This document shows, one piece after another, positions 9,270-17,593 of a stretch of 63,503 nt of DNA. Within the stretch, counting starts at the first letter, position 1. Each line of letters begins with the position of its first letter. A program made the translations under genes and the position numbers. Below the pieces are notes generated by a model. It worked only from the letters and a program-made list of their open reading frames with translations. It was not told where the DNA came from and ran no database searches. Origin of the DNA: CBFIDE01 sp965661265 (GTDB taxonomy: Bacteria > Bacteroidota > Bacteroidia > Flavobacteriales > Schleiferiaceae); contig CBFIDE010000013.1 of the NCBI GenBank assembly GCA_965661265.1, positions 1 through 63,503 of the forward strand. Direction: 5' to 3'.

Positions 9270-10261
9270 TAGTCCTTTTTACGTACGTAACCTTCAAAAG
9301 TATTGTGCTCTTTTTTATAGAGATCTTCTTTAGGTAAATTCTTAAAGTAATCATAGGTAATCTTCAGGCCATCAGCACGATCAACTTTAGGCTCCCAATT
9401 TAGAATACTTTGAGCTTTGGTAATGTCTGGTTTTCTTTGCGTAGGATCATCTACTGGTAAATCTTGATAAATTACTTTTTGAGTTGTTCCGGTGAGCTTA
9501 ATAATTTCCTCAGCAAAATCTCCAATAGAAATTTCATCTGGATTACCAATATTTACAGGCTGAGCATAGTCGCTCATTAAAAGTCTGTAAATACCTTCCA
9601 CTAAATCATCTACATAACAGAAAGATCTGGTTTGAGAACCATCTCCAAATATTGTAAGATCCTCTCCTCTTAATGCTTGACCAATAAATGCAGGCAACAC
9701 CCTACCATCATTGAGTCTCATCCTTGGTCCGTAGGTATTGAAAATTCTAATAATTCTTGTTTCCAAACCATGGTAAGTGTGATAGGCCATTGTCATAGCC
9801 TCTTGAAATCTTTTAGCTTCGTCATACACGCCTCTTGGTCCCACTGGATTTACATTGCCCCAATATTCTTCTGTTTGAGGATGAACAGCAGGATCGCCAT
9901 AAACCTCAGAGGTTGAAGCAACTAATATTCTTGATCCTTTTGCCATTGCCAATCCTAAGCAATTATGTGTCCCTAAAGAACCTACCTTTAAAGTTTGAAT
10001 TGGGATTTTTAAATAATCTATTGGACTTGCAGGAGACGCAAAATGTAGTATATAATCTAATTCTCCAGGAACATGAATAAAGGAACTTACATCATGATTA
10101 TAGAACTCAAATTCTTTTAAGTGAAATAAGTGTTCAATATTTTTAAGATCACCTGTAATTAGGTTATCCATTCCTATAACGTGCATTCCTTCCTTAATAA
10201 ATCGATCACATAAGTGAGATCCTAAGAAACCGGCCGCTCCTGTAATTAGTATTCTTTTCAC
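9269..10261 (-). CDS. uxs: UDP-glucuronate decarboxylase (UDP-xylose synthase)
   Basis: An SDR-family enzyme that decarboxylates UDP-glucuronate to UDP-xylose. Recognised by GAAGFLGSHLCDRF, DNLITGD, FASPASPIDYLKIPIQTLKVGS, STSEVYGDP, GPRGVYDEAKR and FNTYGPRM, which are hallmarks of the UXS subfamily and distinguish it from GalE and RfbB. The length is 330 residues. Its direct upstream neighbour encodes UDP-glucose dehydrogenase, which makes its substrate, so the two form a UDP-glucose to UDP-glucuronate to UDP-xylose route. Its stop and the galE start share one base. Confidence 0.93.
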   Translation of the reverse strand: MKRILITGAAGFLGSHLCDRFIKEGMHVIGMDNLITGDLKNIEHLFHLKEFEFYNHDVSSFIHVPGELDYILHFASPASPIDYLKIPIQTLKVGSLGTHNCLGLAMAKGSRILVASTSEVYGDPAVHPQTEEYWGNVNPVGPRGVYDEAKRFQEAMTMAYHTYHGLETRIIRIFNTYGPRMRLNDGRVLPAFIGQALRGEDLTIFGDGSQTRSFCYVDDLVEGIYRLLMSDYAQPVNIGNPDEISIGDFAEEIIKLTGTTQKVIYQDLPVDDPTQRKPDITKAQSILNWEPKVDRADGLKITYDYFKNLPKEDLYKKEHNTFEGYVRKKD

Positions 10262-10263
10262 GA

Positions 10264-11577
10264 TTATTTTCTTCCTATGCAGTGATACTCAATTCCCAAT
10301 GGCTCCATTTGAGAAGCTTCAAATATATTTCTTCCATCAAAAATGATTGGATTCTTTAATTTAGACTTTAAATCTTTAAAATCTGGAACTCTAAACTCAT
10401 TCCATTCTGTTACGATCAATAAAGCGTCTGCATTCTCCAAGGCATCAAACTCATCCTTTGCGTAGCTAATCTTATCGCCTACCATATGCTTAGCCTCTTC
10501 CATCGCTACTGGATCATAAGCACTAACGGTAGCTCCTTCCGCAATCAGCTGATTAATAATCACTACTGAAGGTGCCTCACGCATATCATCTGTATTAGGC
10601 TTAAAACTCAAACCCCACATCGCAAAATGCATTCCTTTGATATCGCCAAAACGCTTCTTTATCTTTTTATATAAAACACTCTTCTGATCTTCATTCACAT
10701 CTTCTACACTCTGTAGAATACGCATCTCATGTCCTTGTTCTCTAGCCGTTCTGATTAAAGCTTTCACATCTTTTGGAAAGCAACTTCCACCATAGCCGAT
10801 TCCAGGATAAATAAACTTATTCCCGATCCTTGGATCTGATCCTATTCCGCGGCGCACTAAGTTAACATCCGCTCCCATGATCTCGCATAAATTGGCAATA
10901 TCATTCATAAAGCTAATCTTAGTTGCCAACATTGCGTTAGCTGCATACTTTGTCATCTCCGCAGATGGAACATCCATAAAGATAACGGGATGACCATTCA
11001 GTGTAAAAGGATGGTATAGTTTGCTTAATACTGCTTTTGCCTTCTCACTCTCTATTCCAACCACAATTCTATCTGGCTTCATAAAGTCATTCACCGCTGC
11101 CCCTTCCTTTAAAAACTCAGGATTAGAAGCCACATCAAAGGGAATATCCTCTCCTCTAGCATCTAAAGCATTCTGTATGGCGCTCTTCACCTTAGCCGCC
11201 GTTCCTACAGGAACAGTACTCTTGGTTATAATCACCCCATAATCATTCATATGCTCACCAATCTCTTTAGCTACACCTAATACATACTTCAAATCTGCGG
11301 AACCATCCTCTCCTGGAGGGGTCCCAACAGCTATAAAGGTTGCATCAGCACCTGGAATAGATTCAGGTAAACTGGTAGAAAATTGTAATCTTCCTTTCTG
11401 AAAATTACGATGAACGAGCTTATCCAAACCAGGCTCATAAATAGGGAGAATACCTTGCTTTAGATTATCGATTTTTTTTTGATCTACGTCTACGCAGATA
11501 ACATCTATACCCACCTCAGCTAAACAAGTTCCTGTTACTAAACCAACATAGCCTGTACCTATTACTACTACTTTCAT
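10264..11577 (-). CDS. ugd: UDP-glucose 6-dehydrogenase
   Basis: Oxidises UDP-glucose to UDP-glucuronate with two NAD+. The N-terminal GTGYVGLVTGTCLA Rossmann motif, FIAVGTPPGEDG, TKSTVPVGT and the catalytic GYGGSCFPKD with Cys266 are all present. The length of 437 residues is typical of the UDP-glucose/GDP-mannose dehydrogenase family. It is separated by 2 bases from uxs and 3 bases from the upstream aminotransferase gene, so it sits inside the polysaccharide precursor operon. The product can feed uxs directly or serve as an acidic sugar donor. Confidence 0.95.
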   Translation of the reverse strand: MKVVVIGTGYVGLVTGTCLAEVGIDVICVDVDQKKIDNLKQGILPIYEPGLDKLVHRNFQKGRLQFSTSLPESIPGADATFIAVGTPPGEDGSADLKYVLGVAKEIGEHMNDYGVIITKSTVPVGTAAKVKSAIQNALDARGEDIPFDVASNPEFLKEGAAVNDFMKPDRIVVGIESEKAKAVLSKLYHPFTLNGHPVIFMDVPSAEMTKYAANAMLATKISFMNDIANLCEIMGADVNLVRRGIGSDPRIGNKFIYPGIGYGGSCFPKDVKALIRTAREQGHEMRILQSVEDVNEDQKSVLYKKIKKRFGDIKGMHFAMWGLSFKPNTDDMREAPSVVIINQLIAEGATVSAYDPVAMEEAKHMVGDKISYAKDEFDALENADALLIVTEWNEFRVPDFKDLKSKLKNPIIFDGRNIFEASQMEPLGIEYHCIGRK

Positions 11578-11580
11578 CTT

Positions 11581-12711
11581 TTATTTTTTTACAAACTCAA
11601 TTAAACTTGATGTAATATACTCTAGTTGCTCTGCAGTCATTTCTGTATGAATCGGCAAGCTTAAAACATTGTCTACCAGCATTTCAGTCACTGGAAAATG
11701 TCCCTTAGTATATCTAGAATCCAAATAAGCTTTTTGCATATGTAGAGCTACCGGATAATAGATCATTGCCGGAACGTCCTTAGATTCTAAATGCAATCTT
11801 AAAGCTTCTCTATCTATGCCGTTTAACACCATAGTATATTGATGGAAAACATGTGTGCTATCTTTAGATCTTACTGGAGTTATAATAGAATCTAAATCTT
11901 TAAATGCATTATCATAATAATCTGCAACAGCTCTTCTAGCATCATTATAAGAATTTAAATGAGGAAGCTTACAATTTAAAACTGCCGCTTGAATACTGTC
12001 TAGTCTAGAATTCACTCCTATCTCATCATGATAATATCTTATTGACTGACCATGATTAGCAATCATTCTAATCTTCTGAGCTAAGTCATCATTATTAGTA
12101 AAAATAGCGCCACCATCTCCATAACAACCTAAATTCTTTGATGGGAAAAAAGATGTTCCAGCTACATCACCCATAGTTCCGGCTTTCACTTTAGTTCCAT
12201 CTGAGAATGTATAATCTGATCCAATCGCTTGAGCAGTATCTTCAATTACAAAAAGATTATGCTTTTTAGCAATTGCCATTATCTCTTCCATTGGAGCACA
12301 TTGCCCAAATAAATGAACTGGCACAATTGCCTTTGTTTTATCAGTAATCGCAGCCTCAACTCTTTCAGGGTCAATGGCAAAGGTATCTGGATCCACATCT
12401 ACAAGAACTGGTTTCAAACCTAGTAAGGCAATCACTTCAGCAGTAGCTACATAAGTAAAGGTGGCGGTAATAACCTCATCACCTGGCTTTAACCCTAAAC
12501 CCATCATGGCCACTTGCAGCGCATCAGTGCCGTTGGCACAGGGAATGACATGCTTAACGTCTAAATATTCTTCTAGTCCTGCTTGAAATTTCTTAACCTC
12601 TGGTCCATTGATAAAAGCGGAAGACTCAACGACATCAGAAATTGCTTTGTCCACTTGGTCCTTTATTTTGTTATATTGACTTTTTAAGTCAACCATTTGA
12701 ATAGCTTTCAT
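11581..12711 (-). CDS. DegT/DnrJ/EryC1/StrS-family PLP aminotransferase (nucleotide-sugar aminotransferase)
   Basis: Transfers an amino group to a keto-sugar nucleotide, giving an amino sugar for surface polysaccharide. The PLP lysine is Lys192 in SFFPSKNLGCYGDGGA, and ANGTDALQVAM (about 59-69) and IEDTAQAIGS (about 156-164) form the cofactor pocket. The length of 376 residues is normal. It resembles the WecE/WlbE/Per group, but the exact keto-sugar cannot be told. It is the first gene of the operon, with a -7 promoter box 26 bases upstream. A 3-keto uronic acid or 4-keto-6-deoxy sugar (the latter from RfbB in the same operon) is a plausible substrate. Confidence 0.92.
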   Translation of the reverse strand: MKAIQMVDLKSQYNKIKDQVDKAISDVVESSAFINGPEVKKFQAGLEEYLDVKHVIPCANGTDALQVAMMGLGLKPGDEVITATFTYVATAEVIALLGLKPVLVDVDPDTFAIDPERVEAAITDKTKAIVPVHLFGQCAPMEEIMAIAKKHNLFVIEDTAQAIGSDYTFSDGTKVKAGTMGDVAGTSFFPSKNLGCYGDGGAIFTNNDDLAQKIRMIANHGQSIRYYHDEIGVNSRLDSIQAAVLNCKLPHLNSYNDARRAVADYYDNAFKDLDSIITPVRSKDSTHVFHQYTMVLNGIDREALRLHLESKDVPAMIYYPVALHMQKAYLDSRYTKGHFPVTEMLVDNVLSLPIHTEMTAEQLEYITSSLIEFVKK

Positions 12712-12736
12712 TTGGACTTTTTTATTGTTCTTTAAG

Positions 12737-12744
12737 CAAATATA
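12737..12744 (-). promoter_or_regulatory. -7 promoter box of the nucleotide-sugar operon (TATATTTG on the minus strand)
   Basis: Reads TATATTTG on the minus strand, matching TAnnTTTG. It lies 26 bases before the aminotransferase ATG, so it probably drives the whole 12711-7201 operon. It is back to back with the plus-strand box at 12768-12775. Confidence 0.55.
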
Positions 12745-12767
12745 GTTATCAAATAGGATAGTTAGCT

Positions 12768-12775
12768 TAAATTTG
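12768..12775 (+). promoter_or_regulatory. -7 promoter box (TAAATTTG) with near-leaderless start
   Basis: TAAATTTG ends only 7 bases before the ATG at 12783. With the usual distance from this box to the transcription start, the message would begin at or a few bases before the start codon. Confidence 0.5.
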
Positions 12776-12782
12776 GGATTCT

Positions 12783-13562
12783 ATGAAAAACTATTTTATT
12801 CTGTTAATCTTATCATTAAGCACGGCTTCAGTTTTTGCTCAAAGAAGAAGTGGTCCCACTAAAGATGTGCGAAATGAATCTCCTTCTTTTGCAACACTTA
12901 TTTCAGTAGGTGGAGCTTATCAAATGTGCGGAGGGGACTTAATTGATCTCTTTGATGATAACTTCACCATTGGCGCTGGTGTTGGAATTAAAACTAAAAC
13001 CAACTGGATTTTTGAATTAGACGCCCAATTCCAATTTGGAAACAATATCCTAAACGCCCGTAGTTATTTTAATCCTGTGGTATCTTCTGGTGGATTTATA
13101 ATAAGCCAAGGAGGCTCCTACGCCAGTGTTGCTCCTAAACAAAGAGGTGCATATGGAATGTTTGAAACTTCAAAACTTTTAGAATTTGGAAAAGCAAACG
13201 CAAATAGCGGACCTAGTGTGGGCCTAGGAATTGGTTACGGAATAAGATGGATTAGAATTGAAAATACAGGAAATGACAGCCCTCAAATCTTGGACGACTA
13301 TGCAAAGGGATATGACAGAATGCATGGAGGAATTTATCTAAAACAATCCATTGGCTATACTTATCTATCCAATAACAGAAGAATAAACTTCAATGTTAGT
13401 CTTGAATTATTAGAAGGATTCACAAGCAGCTTAAGAGAGTATAACTACTCTAGCGGGCTGCGTGACCTAGATAGAAAATTAGACATTTATTCTGGAATAA
13501 GACTAAGATGGTATATTCCAATTTATGATCAAAGAGTACGCTCAGACTATTATATTGATTAA
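12783..13562 (+). CDS. Predicted outer-membrane beta-barrel protein, unknown function
   Basis: A 259-residue protein with a signal peptide (about 1-19, ending SVFAQ) and a body of alternating polar/aromatic beta-strand segments typical of an outer-membrane barrel. Examples are FELDAQFQFGN, GPSVGLGIGYGIRWIRI, GGIYLKQSIGYTYL and INFNVSLELLEG; the last segment ends SGIRLRWYIPIY. No further family is recognised. Its stop overlaps the ATG of the Kdo transferase gene by one base (TAATG), so the two are co-translated. That link to LPS core assembly suggests an envelope role, but this is inference from position. Confidence 0.75.
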   Translation: MKNYFILLILSLSTASVFAQRRSGPTKDVRNESPSFATLISVGGAYQMCGGDLIDLFDDNFTIGAGVGIKTKTNWIFELDAQFQFGNNILNARSYFNPVVSSGGFIISQGGSYASVAPKQRGAYGMFETSKLLEFGKANANSGPSVGLGIGYGIRWIRIENTGNDSPQILDDYAKGYDRMHGGIYLKQSIGYTYLSNNRRINFNVSLELLEGFTSSLREYNYSSGLRDLDRKLDIYSGIRLRWYIPIYDQRVRSDYYID

Positions 13563-14794
13563 TGAAGTCTCTTTATCTAATTGGAATAAAATCTTATGCC
13601 CTGATAGTTCTAATTCTATCACCTTTCAACCCAAAGGCAAAGTCTTGGATAAAAGGAAGGGAAAACTGGAGATCTCGTCTAAGGGAAAATAGAGATTTAA
13701 TAAAAGATTCAATTTGGATCCATGCTGCCTCTTTGGGCGAGTTAGAGCAGGCCATTCCTTTGATCAAAAAAATAAAGGCTGAAAATCCTAACGAAAAAAT
13801 ATTTCTGAGTTTTTTTAGCCCGTCTGGATATGAGAATTTTAGACACCATGATCTAGTCGATTATTACGACTATTTACCTATCGATAGTCCCAGAAATGCA
13901 AAAGATTTTATTGGCATTTGTCAGCCAAAAATTGCCCTCTTTATCAAATATGAGATTTGGCCATTTTATTTAAAGGAGCTACAGAAGAAGAGCATCCCTC
14001 AAATTATTGCCCCTGCACTTTTCAGAGCTAATCAAATTTATTTTAAACCGCTTTCGCGCGATTTTTTCCTGCCCATACTTAAAAAAATATCTTCAATTCT
14101 AGTTCAAGATCAAGATAGCTTTGATCTTCTAAATTCTAAGGGGTTTAAAAATATAGGTATTTGTGGCGAAAGTAGATTTGATAGAGTAGTTGATTTAGCA
14201 AAACAAGACTATTCTAATAGCATTGTTGAAGAGTTCGCATCTGACTCTTTTGTAGTAATCGGCGGAAGCACCTGGCTGAAAGATGAATATATCCTGAAGG
14301 AAATGTTAGTTGCAAATCCTGATATAAAACTAATTATTGCTCCTCATGAAGTTGATTCTGACAATACCCATAGGATCACTCAAGAATTTAAAGAATTTGG
14401 AGCTGTTTTACTATCAGTGGGTAGAGTAACTGCTGCTAATCAAGTTTTAATCATTGATAATATTGGTCAACTATCAAAGATCTACCGATTTGCAAATTTA
14501 GCCTTTATAGGAGGCGGGTTTGGTCAAGGATTACATAGTACGCTAGAGGCAGCAGTTTACGGAATGCCTATCTTTTTTGGACCGAATCATAAAAAGTTTA
14601 AGGAACCACAGGCCATGATAAATGCCGGCTTTGCTTTTGAAATTGATGATGATGAATTTGCTAAAAAGAAACTAGACTTATTATTAAATGATAAGGATAA
14701 ACTGACAGAGCTTTCTAATAAAGCAAGAGAGTATGTTAATTCCTATTCAGGAGCAACAGAGATTATCAATGCCAAGTTGCATGAGCATCTTTAG
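13562..14794 (+). CDS. waaA: 3-deoxy-D-manno-octulosonic acid (Kdo) transferase
   Basis: Adds Kdo from CMP-Kdo to lipid IV-A, an essential early step of LPS core assembly on the cytoplasmic face of the inner membrane. The N-terminal segment contains a membrane-associated stretch (about 5-22) and the HAASLGELEQAIPLI motif with the catalytic Glu. The C-terminal GT-B half carries FIGGGFGQGLHSTLEAA and GPNHKKFKE, both characteristic of WaaA/KdtA. The length of 410 residues matches the family. It follows a barrel protein with a one-base overlap. It ends one base before the convergent broken STAS-like gene. Confidence 0.94.
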   Translation: MKSLYLIGIKSYALIVLILSPFNPKAKSWIKGRENWRSRLRENRDLIKDSIWIHAASLGELEQAIPLIKKIKAENPNEKIFLSFFSPSGYENFRHHDLVDYYDYLPIDSPRNAKDFIGICQPKIALFIKYEIWPFYLKELQKKSIPQIIAPALFRANQIYFKPLSRDFFLPILKKISSILVQDQDSFDLLNSKGFKNIGICGESRFDRVVDLAKQDYSNSIVEEFASDSFVVIGGSTWLKDEYILKEMLVANPDIKLIIAPHEVDSDNTHRITQEFKEFGAVLLSVGRVTAANQVLIIDNIGQLSKIYRFANLAFIGGGFGQGLHSTLEAAVYGMPIFFGPNHKKFKEPQAMINAGFAFEIDDDEFAKKKLDLLLNDKDKLTELSNKAREYVNSYSGATEIINAKLHEHL

Positions 14795-15149
14795 CTAAAT
14801 TGTCTTTATTTTTAGTGTAGTTAACCATGCTCTAGCTTCTTCTTGAGTATTAAACATCCTTATGGGTCTTGTTGAATTACTAAATTTTAAGAATACTACC
14901 TATCATATTTTTTATAATTGAATCAGATACAAAAGCCACTGGCGCTTGGTATTTAGATCGTTTATTATAGAGAGACCCTTCTATATTTAAATAATGATTT
15001 GGAAGGAAGGCAAGAAGATCTTCAAAAAAATTTTCAAAACATAGTTTAATAGCCTTTATATTTTCTTGAGCTTCTTTTAGTCCAGCGCTACCCTTAAATT
15101 CAGGATTAGGCATAACCACAAGTAGGCGATCCTCAAGATTAATAATCAT
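14795..15149 (-). pseudogene. Frameshifted STAS/SpoIIAA-like small protein
   Basis: From the ATG at 15149 the frame reads MIINLEDRLLVVMPNPEF and continues about 90 residues to ...IIKNMIGSILKI before a TAG. Dropping one A from the AAAA run at about 14884-14887 joins it in frame to SNSTRPIRMFNTQEEARAWL, which ends at a stop at 14795-14797. The restored protein of about 117 residues ends like the small Bacteroidota STAS-like domains, with a P-x-[KR]-x-F-x-T-x-E-E-A-x-x-WL C-terminus. So the gene is broken by one inserted base, or the base is a sequencing error. GGAG lies shortly before the ATG. Such proteins are usually cytoplasmic and of unknown role. Confidence 0.72.
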
Positions 15150-15253
15150 TATAGCTCCAGTGCCTTCTTTCAACTATCCCAATTGATTCAATTAGAATCT
15201 TTAGAATGGTCGCTTTGTTTTGTTTTTTTTAAAACTTAACCTATAAATACCCA

Positions 15254-15265
15254 TTATCATGATAA
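15254..15265. other. 12-base perfect palindrome TTATCATGATAA in intergenic region
   Basis: A perfect inverted repeat between the broken STAS-like gene and the membrane thioredoxin gene. It is the right size for a dimeric regulator half-site pair, but nothing else identifies it and it could be chance in AT-rich DNA. Confidence 0.25.
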
Positions 15266-15281
15266 GCTTCTAATAATACTA

Positions 15282-16136
15282 TTATTCTAATAAATCATGA
15301 ATTAGATTATCCAGCCTATTTATAAATACAAAGGGACTTGTTTCTAATGTTCCATCATATTCTAACTCTCCATTTTTAAATACTAGCAAAGAAGGGTAGC
15401 CATTCAGACTTGCCTTTTTAGCCTCCCCAACAGATTCTATAAATAAGTATTTAAACTCATAGTCCATACTATTTACAAGGCTTAAAATATCTTGGTGGCT
15501 TTCGTTTCTAAGTCTAACATTTATAGAATAAAACTCAACATTGGTCTTGTGCTTAAATTCTTTTTGCACTTGCTGTAAATCCTTAAAACCAGCAAAACAT
15601 GCACCACACCTACTGGTCCAAAAATCAAGAACAATAATTTTATTTTCTGGAAGCTCAACCTGCTCAAGATCTGAATTCTTAAAATTCATAACAGAGATAT
15701 CAGTAGTTGACTCCTTCAAATTATCAATATATGCGCAATAATTTGGGAGTCCACTTAAACCCATGCCTATTAAAAAAATAAAATAGCACCCAATCCAAAA
15801 AAGCTTTCTGTTTTCATAAAGCCATTTGATCAATATAGTACCTAGCATAAGAGTAAAAGTATAAACCCATGCGGAAGAAGGAAATACTCTCACCGAAAAA
15901 AAAAAGAATACAAGAATAATAGGTAGACTGATCAGTGAAACCTTAAGAAAGCTACTAGATTCATTATATCGCTTTAAGTAAATAACAGATAGTATTAGCT
16001 GAGTAAAACCTAAAAAGGGCAACATTATACTATGTCTTCCATTAAAAAGCCATCCGTAAAAAAAATAGCTTACTATCAAAATGAACGAAGAAAGTAAAAT
16101 GGTTTTTCGTGCTGATATTCTAAGATTTGAATGCAT
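15282..16136 (-). CDS. Membrane-anchored thioredoxin-like (TlpA/ResA-type) protein with multi-pass N-terminus
   Basis: A 284-residue protein with about five predicted membrane helices (about 14-31, 37-53, 66-83, 88-106, 113-130) followed by a thioredoxin-fold domain (about 150-275). The redox motif is Cys177-Gly-Ala-Cys180 in LDFWTSRCGACFAG, and the cis-proline loop is NGYPSLLVFKNGE. The layout resembles MauE/TlpA-type redox proteins that make or break disulfides in exported proteins. The thioredoxin domain should face the periplasm. It is divergent from the eight-cysteine fulvocin C-like lipoprotein gene 166 bases away, a natural client for disulfide formation. That pairing is inference. Confidence 0.8.
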   Translation of the reverse strand: MHSNLRISARKTILLSSFILIVSYFFYGWLFNGRHSIMLPFLGFTQLILSVIYLKRYNESSSFLKVSLISLPIILVFFFFSVRVFPSSAWVYTFTLMLGTILIKWLYENRKLFWIGCYFIFLIGMGLSGLPNYCAYIDNLKESTTDISVMNFKNSDLEQVELPENKIIVLDFWTSRCGACFAGFKDLQQVQKEFKHKTNVEFYSINVRLRNESHQDILSLVNSMDYEFKYLFIESVGEAKKASLNGYPSLLVFKNGELEYDGTLETSPFVFINRLDNLIHDLLE

Positions 16137-16302
16137 CTAAGTCAGGTTATTTGAAGCTGAACTCCTGGTTTTAAAGCTTTCTAATTTAGGCTGAAGTGGG
16201 CTCTAAAAAAAATTGGAGTTTAACGGAATTGCAATGGCTAAATTTCTCTTTTTAAATAATTATTACTCCCTTTAAAATAAGAAAACCAAAACATTTTTTA
16301 CC

Positions 16303-16872
16303 ATGAAAAAATTACATCTAGTAGGAGTAGGACTAATGATAATCCTAGTAAGTTGCACAAAAGACTTGCAATTAGACATTGAAATGAGAGGAGTTAAAAA
16401 GATTATCTCCTACCCTTCCTCTATTTATGAACCAAACTTCCGAAAGACATACATTGATAGTCTGACCGCGGAGCAACGAATGTCATTATGGATGAATAAG
16501 TACACATTTGATTTAGCTAACAATTCATTTACCCCGATCCAAACAAGACTTATTCAAGAATTAAAAAATTCCTTAGACATAAAGTACTTTCGAGATACTT
16601 ACATTCCCACAGATTCTTTAAACAATTTCTTTACAAATTGGATATCCAGGGCTTCTCTTGCTGGAATGTCATTTCTTGATCAAAAGGAGTTATTAAATTC
16701 ACTCGCACCATACTCTGGCGGGCAAGATCCAACTATGCCACCCTTAGCATTTTATTGCGAGTGCTCAATGGAGAGTGACTGGTGTTTTAATAAATGTACG
16801 GATGATTGCGAACAGAAGTCAAAGAGAGGCTGTGGATCATGGCTAACTTATGGATGTGACGGAGTATGTTGA
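16303..16872 (+). CDS. Fulvocin C-related cysteine-rich lipoprotein (putative bacteriocin-like)
   Basis: A 189-residue protein with a lipoprotein signal peptide ending LVSC (Cys18 is the predicted lipidation site). It has a helical middle region (about 50-135) and a 38-residue C-terminal tail with eight cysteines (152, 154, 161, 165, 169, 177, 185, 189). The tail opens CECSMESDWC and later has RGCGSW and CDGVC. This resembles fulvocin C of Myxococcus fulvus (C-x-C-S-x-x-S-x-x-C ... GCG ... W ... C-[DN]-G), a 45-residue bacteriocin with four disulfides. The lipid anchor is unlike a freely secreted toxin, so the tail may be released or stay surface-bound. Neighbours are a membrane thioredoxin and an ABC module. 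Confidence 0.7.
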   Translation: MKKLHLVGVGLMIILVSCTKDLQLDIEMRGVKKIISYPSSIYEPNFRKTYIDSLTAEQRMSLWMNKYTFDLANNSFTPIQTRLIQELKNSLDIKYFRDTYIPTDSLNNFFTNWISRASLAGMSFLDQKELLNSLAPYSGGQDPTMPPLAFYCECSMESDWCFNKCTDDCEQKSKRGCGSWLTYGCDGVC

Positions 16873-16890
16873 TTCGAGTTTTTTCTTTTC

Positions 16891-16927
16891 AAAGAAATGC
16901 CAATACGAACTATTTTGGCATTTCTTT
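16891..16927. terminator. Bidirectional terminator hairpin
   Basis: AAAGAAATGCCAA pairs with TTGGCATTTCTTT across an 11-base loop, with T-rich tracts on both strands. It separates the convergent fulvocin C-like gene and the ABC ATPase gene. Confidence 0.7.
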
Positions 16928-16945
16928 TTAGTTAAAGCTAGGAGA

Positions 16946-17593
16946 CTATAATTTAGATCCTTTAAGGTATTCTCTTAATGCATGCTTGTTTTCAGCTAGC
17001 CTTAAAAAACCATTTGACAAATAATAATTCTTATTGGATATTTTAAAGACTTCCTCAAATAATGAATCTGTTATTATAACTCCCTTGATCTTTGAAACTA
17101 CTTTAATCCGTTTTGATAATTCATGTATCATGATTGGAGCTAGCCCCCTAAATGGTTCATCCAATAAAATAATTTCAGACTTGGAATATAAAATTGAAAC
17201 TAACTCGATTAACCTCCTTTGACCTCCAGATAAGTCTCTTATTCTATACTCAATGAGATCTTTTATGAGGTTATCTTTTACTATTTCTTCACATCCAAAT
17301 AGTTGTATGACTTTCTTTACTCTTAAATAAGCTGGCGCTAAGCTATTTTGACCTAAGTATTTTATTCGACCTTTATATTCTCTGGAAGAGCGAATTACTT
17401 TTTCATTAATCTTAAGAAAGATATTATCAGTCTGTATAAAACCTGCGATTGCTTTCAATAAAGTGCTCTTACCCGATCCATTAAGTCCATAAACTCCAAT
17501 TATTTCACCAGAAGAACAACTCAAGGCAACATCACTTAGAACAACTTTTTGCTCGTATCTTTTTACTAAACTATCAACTTCTAAAAAAACCAT
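16946..17593 (-). CDS. ABC transporter ATP-binding protein with degenerate H-loop
   Basis: A 215-residue ATPase subunit. Visible motifs are Walker A GLNGSGKST (36-44), Q-loop LGQNS (80-84), signature LSGGQ (121-125) and Walker B IILLDEP (141-147). At the switch position, where family members read ITDH, this protein has ITDS: Ser177 replaces the usual His. That change often weakens ATP hydrolysis. Its start overlaps the end of the small membrane protein gene by 13 bases, so the two are translationally coupled and probably form one transporter or membrane-associated complex. It resembles LptB-like ATPases. The substrate is unknown; the adjacent cysteine-rich lipoprotein is a candidate. Confidence 0.85.
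   Translation of the reverse strand: MVFLEVDSLVKRYEQKVVLSDVALSCSSGEIIGVYGLNGSGKSTLLKAIAGFIQTDNIFLKINEKVIRSSREYKGRIKYLGQNSLAPAYLRVKKVIQLFGCEEIVKDNLIKDLIEYRIRDLSGGQRRLIELVSILYSKSEIILLDEPFRGLAPIMIHELSKRIKVVSKIKGVIITDSLFEEVFKISNKNYYLSNGFLRLAENKHALREYLKGSKL

Noticed and set aside
14880..15149. Programmed ribosomal frameshift in the STAS-like gene
   Set aside because: No slippery heptamer with a downstream structure is seen; a plain one-base insertion in the A run is simpler.
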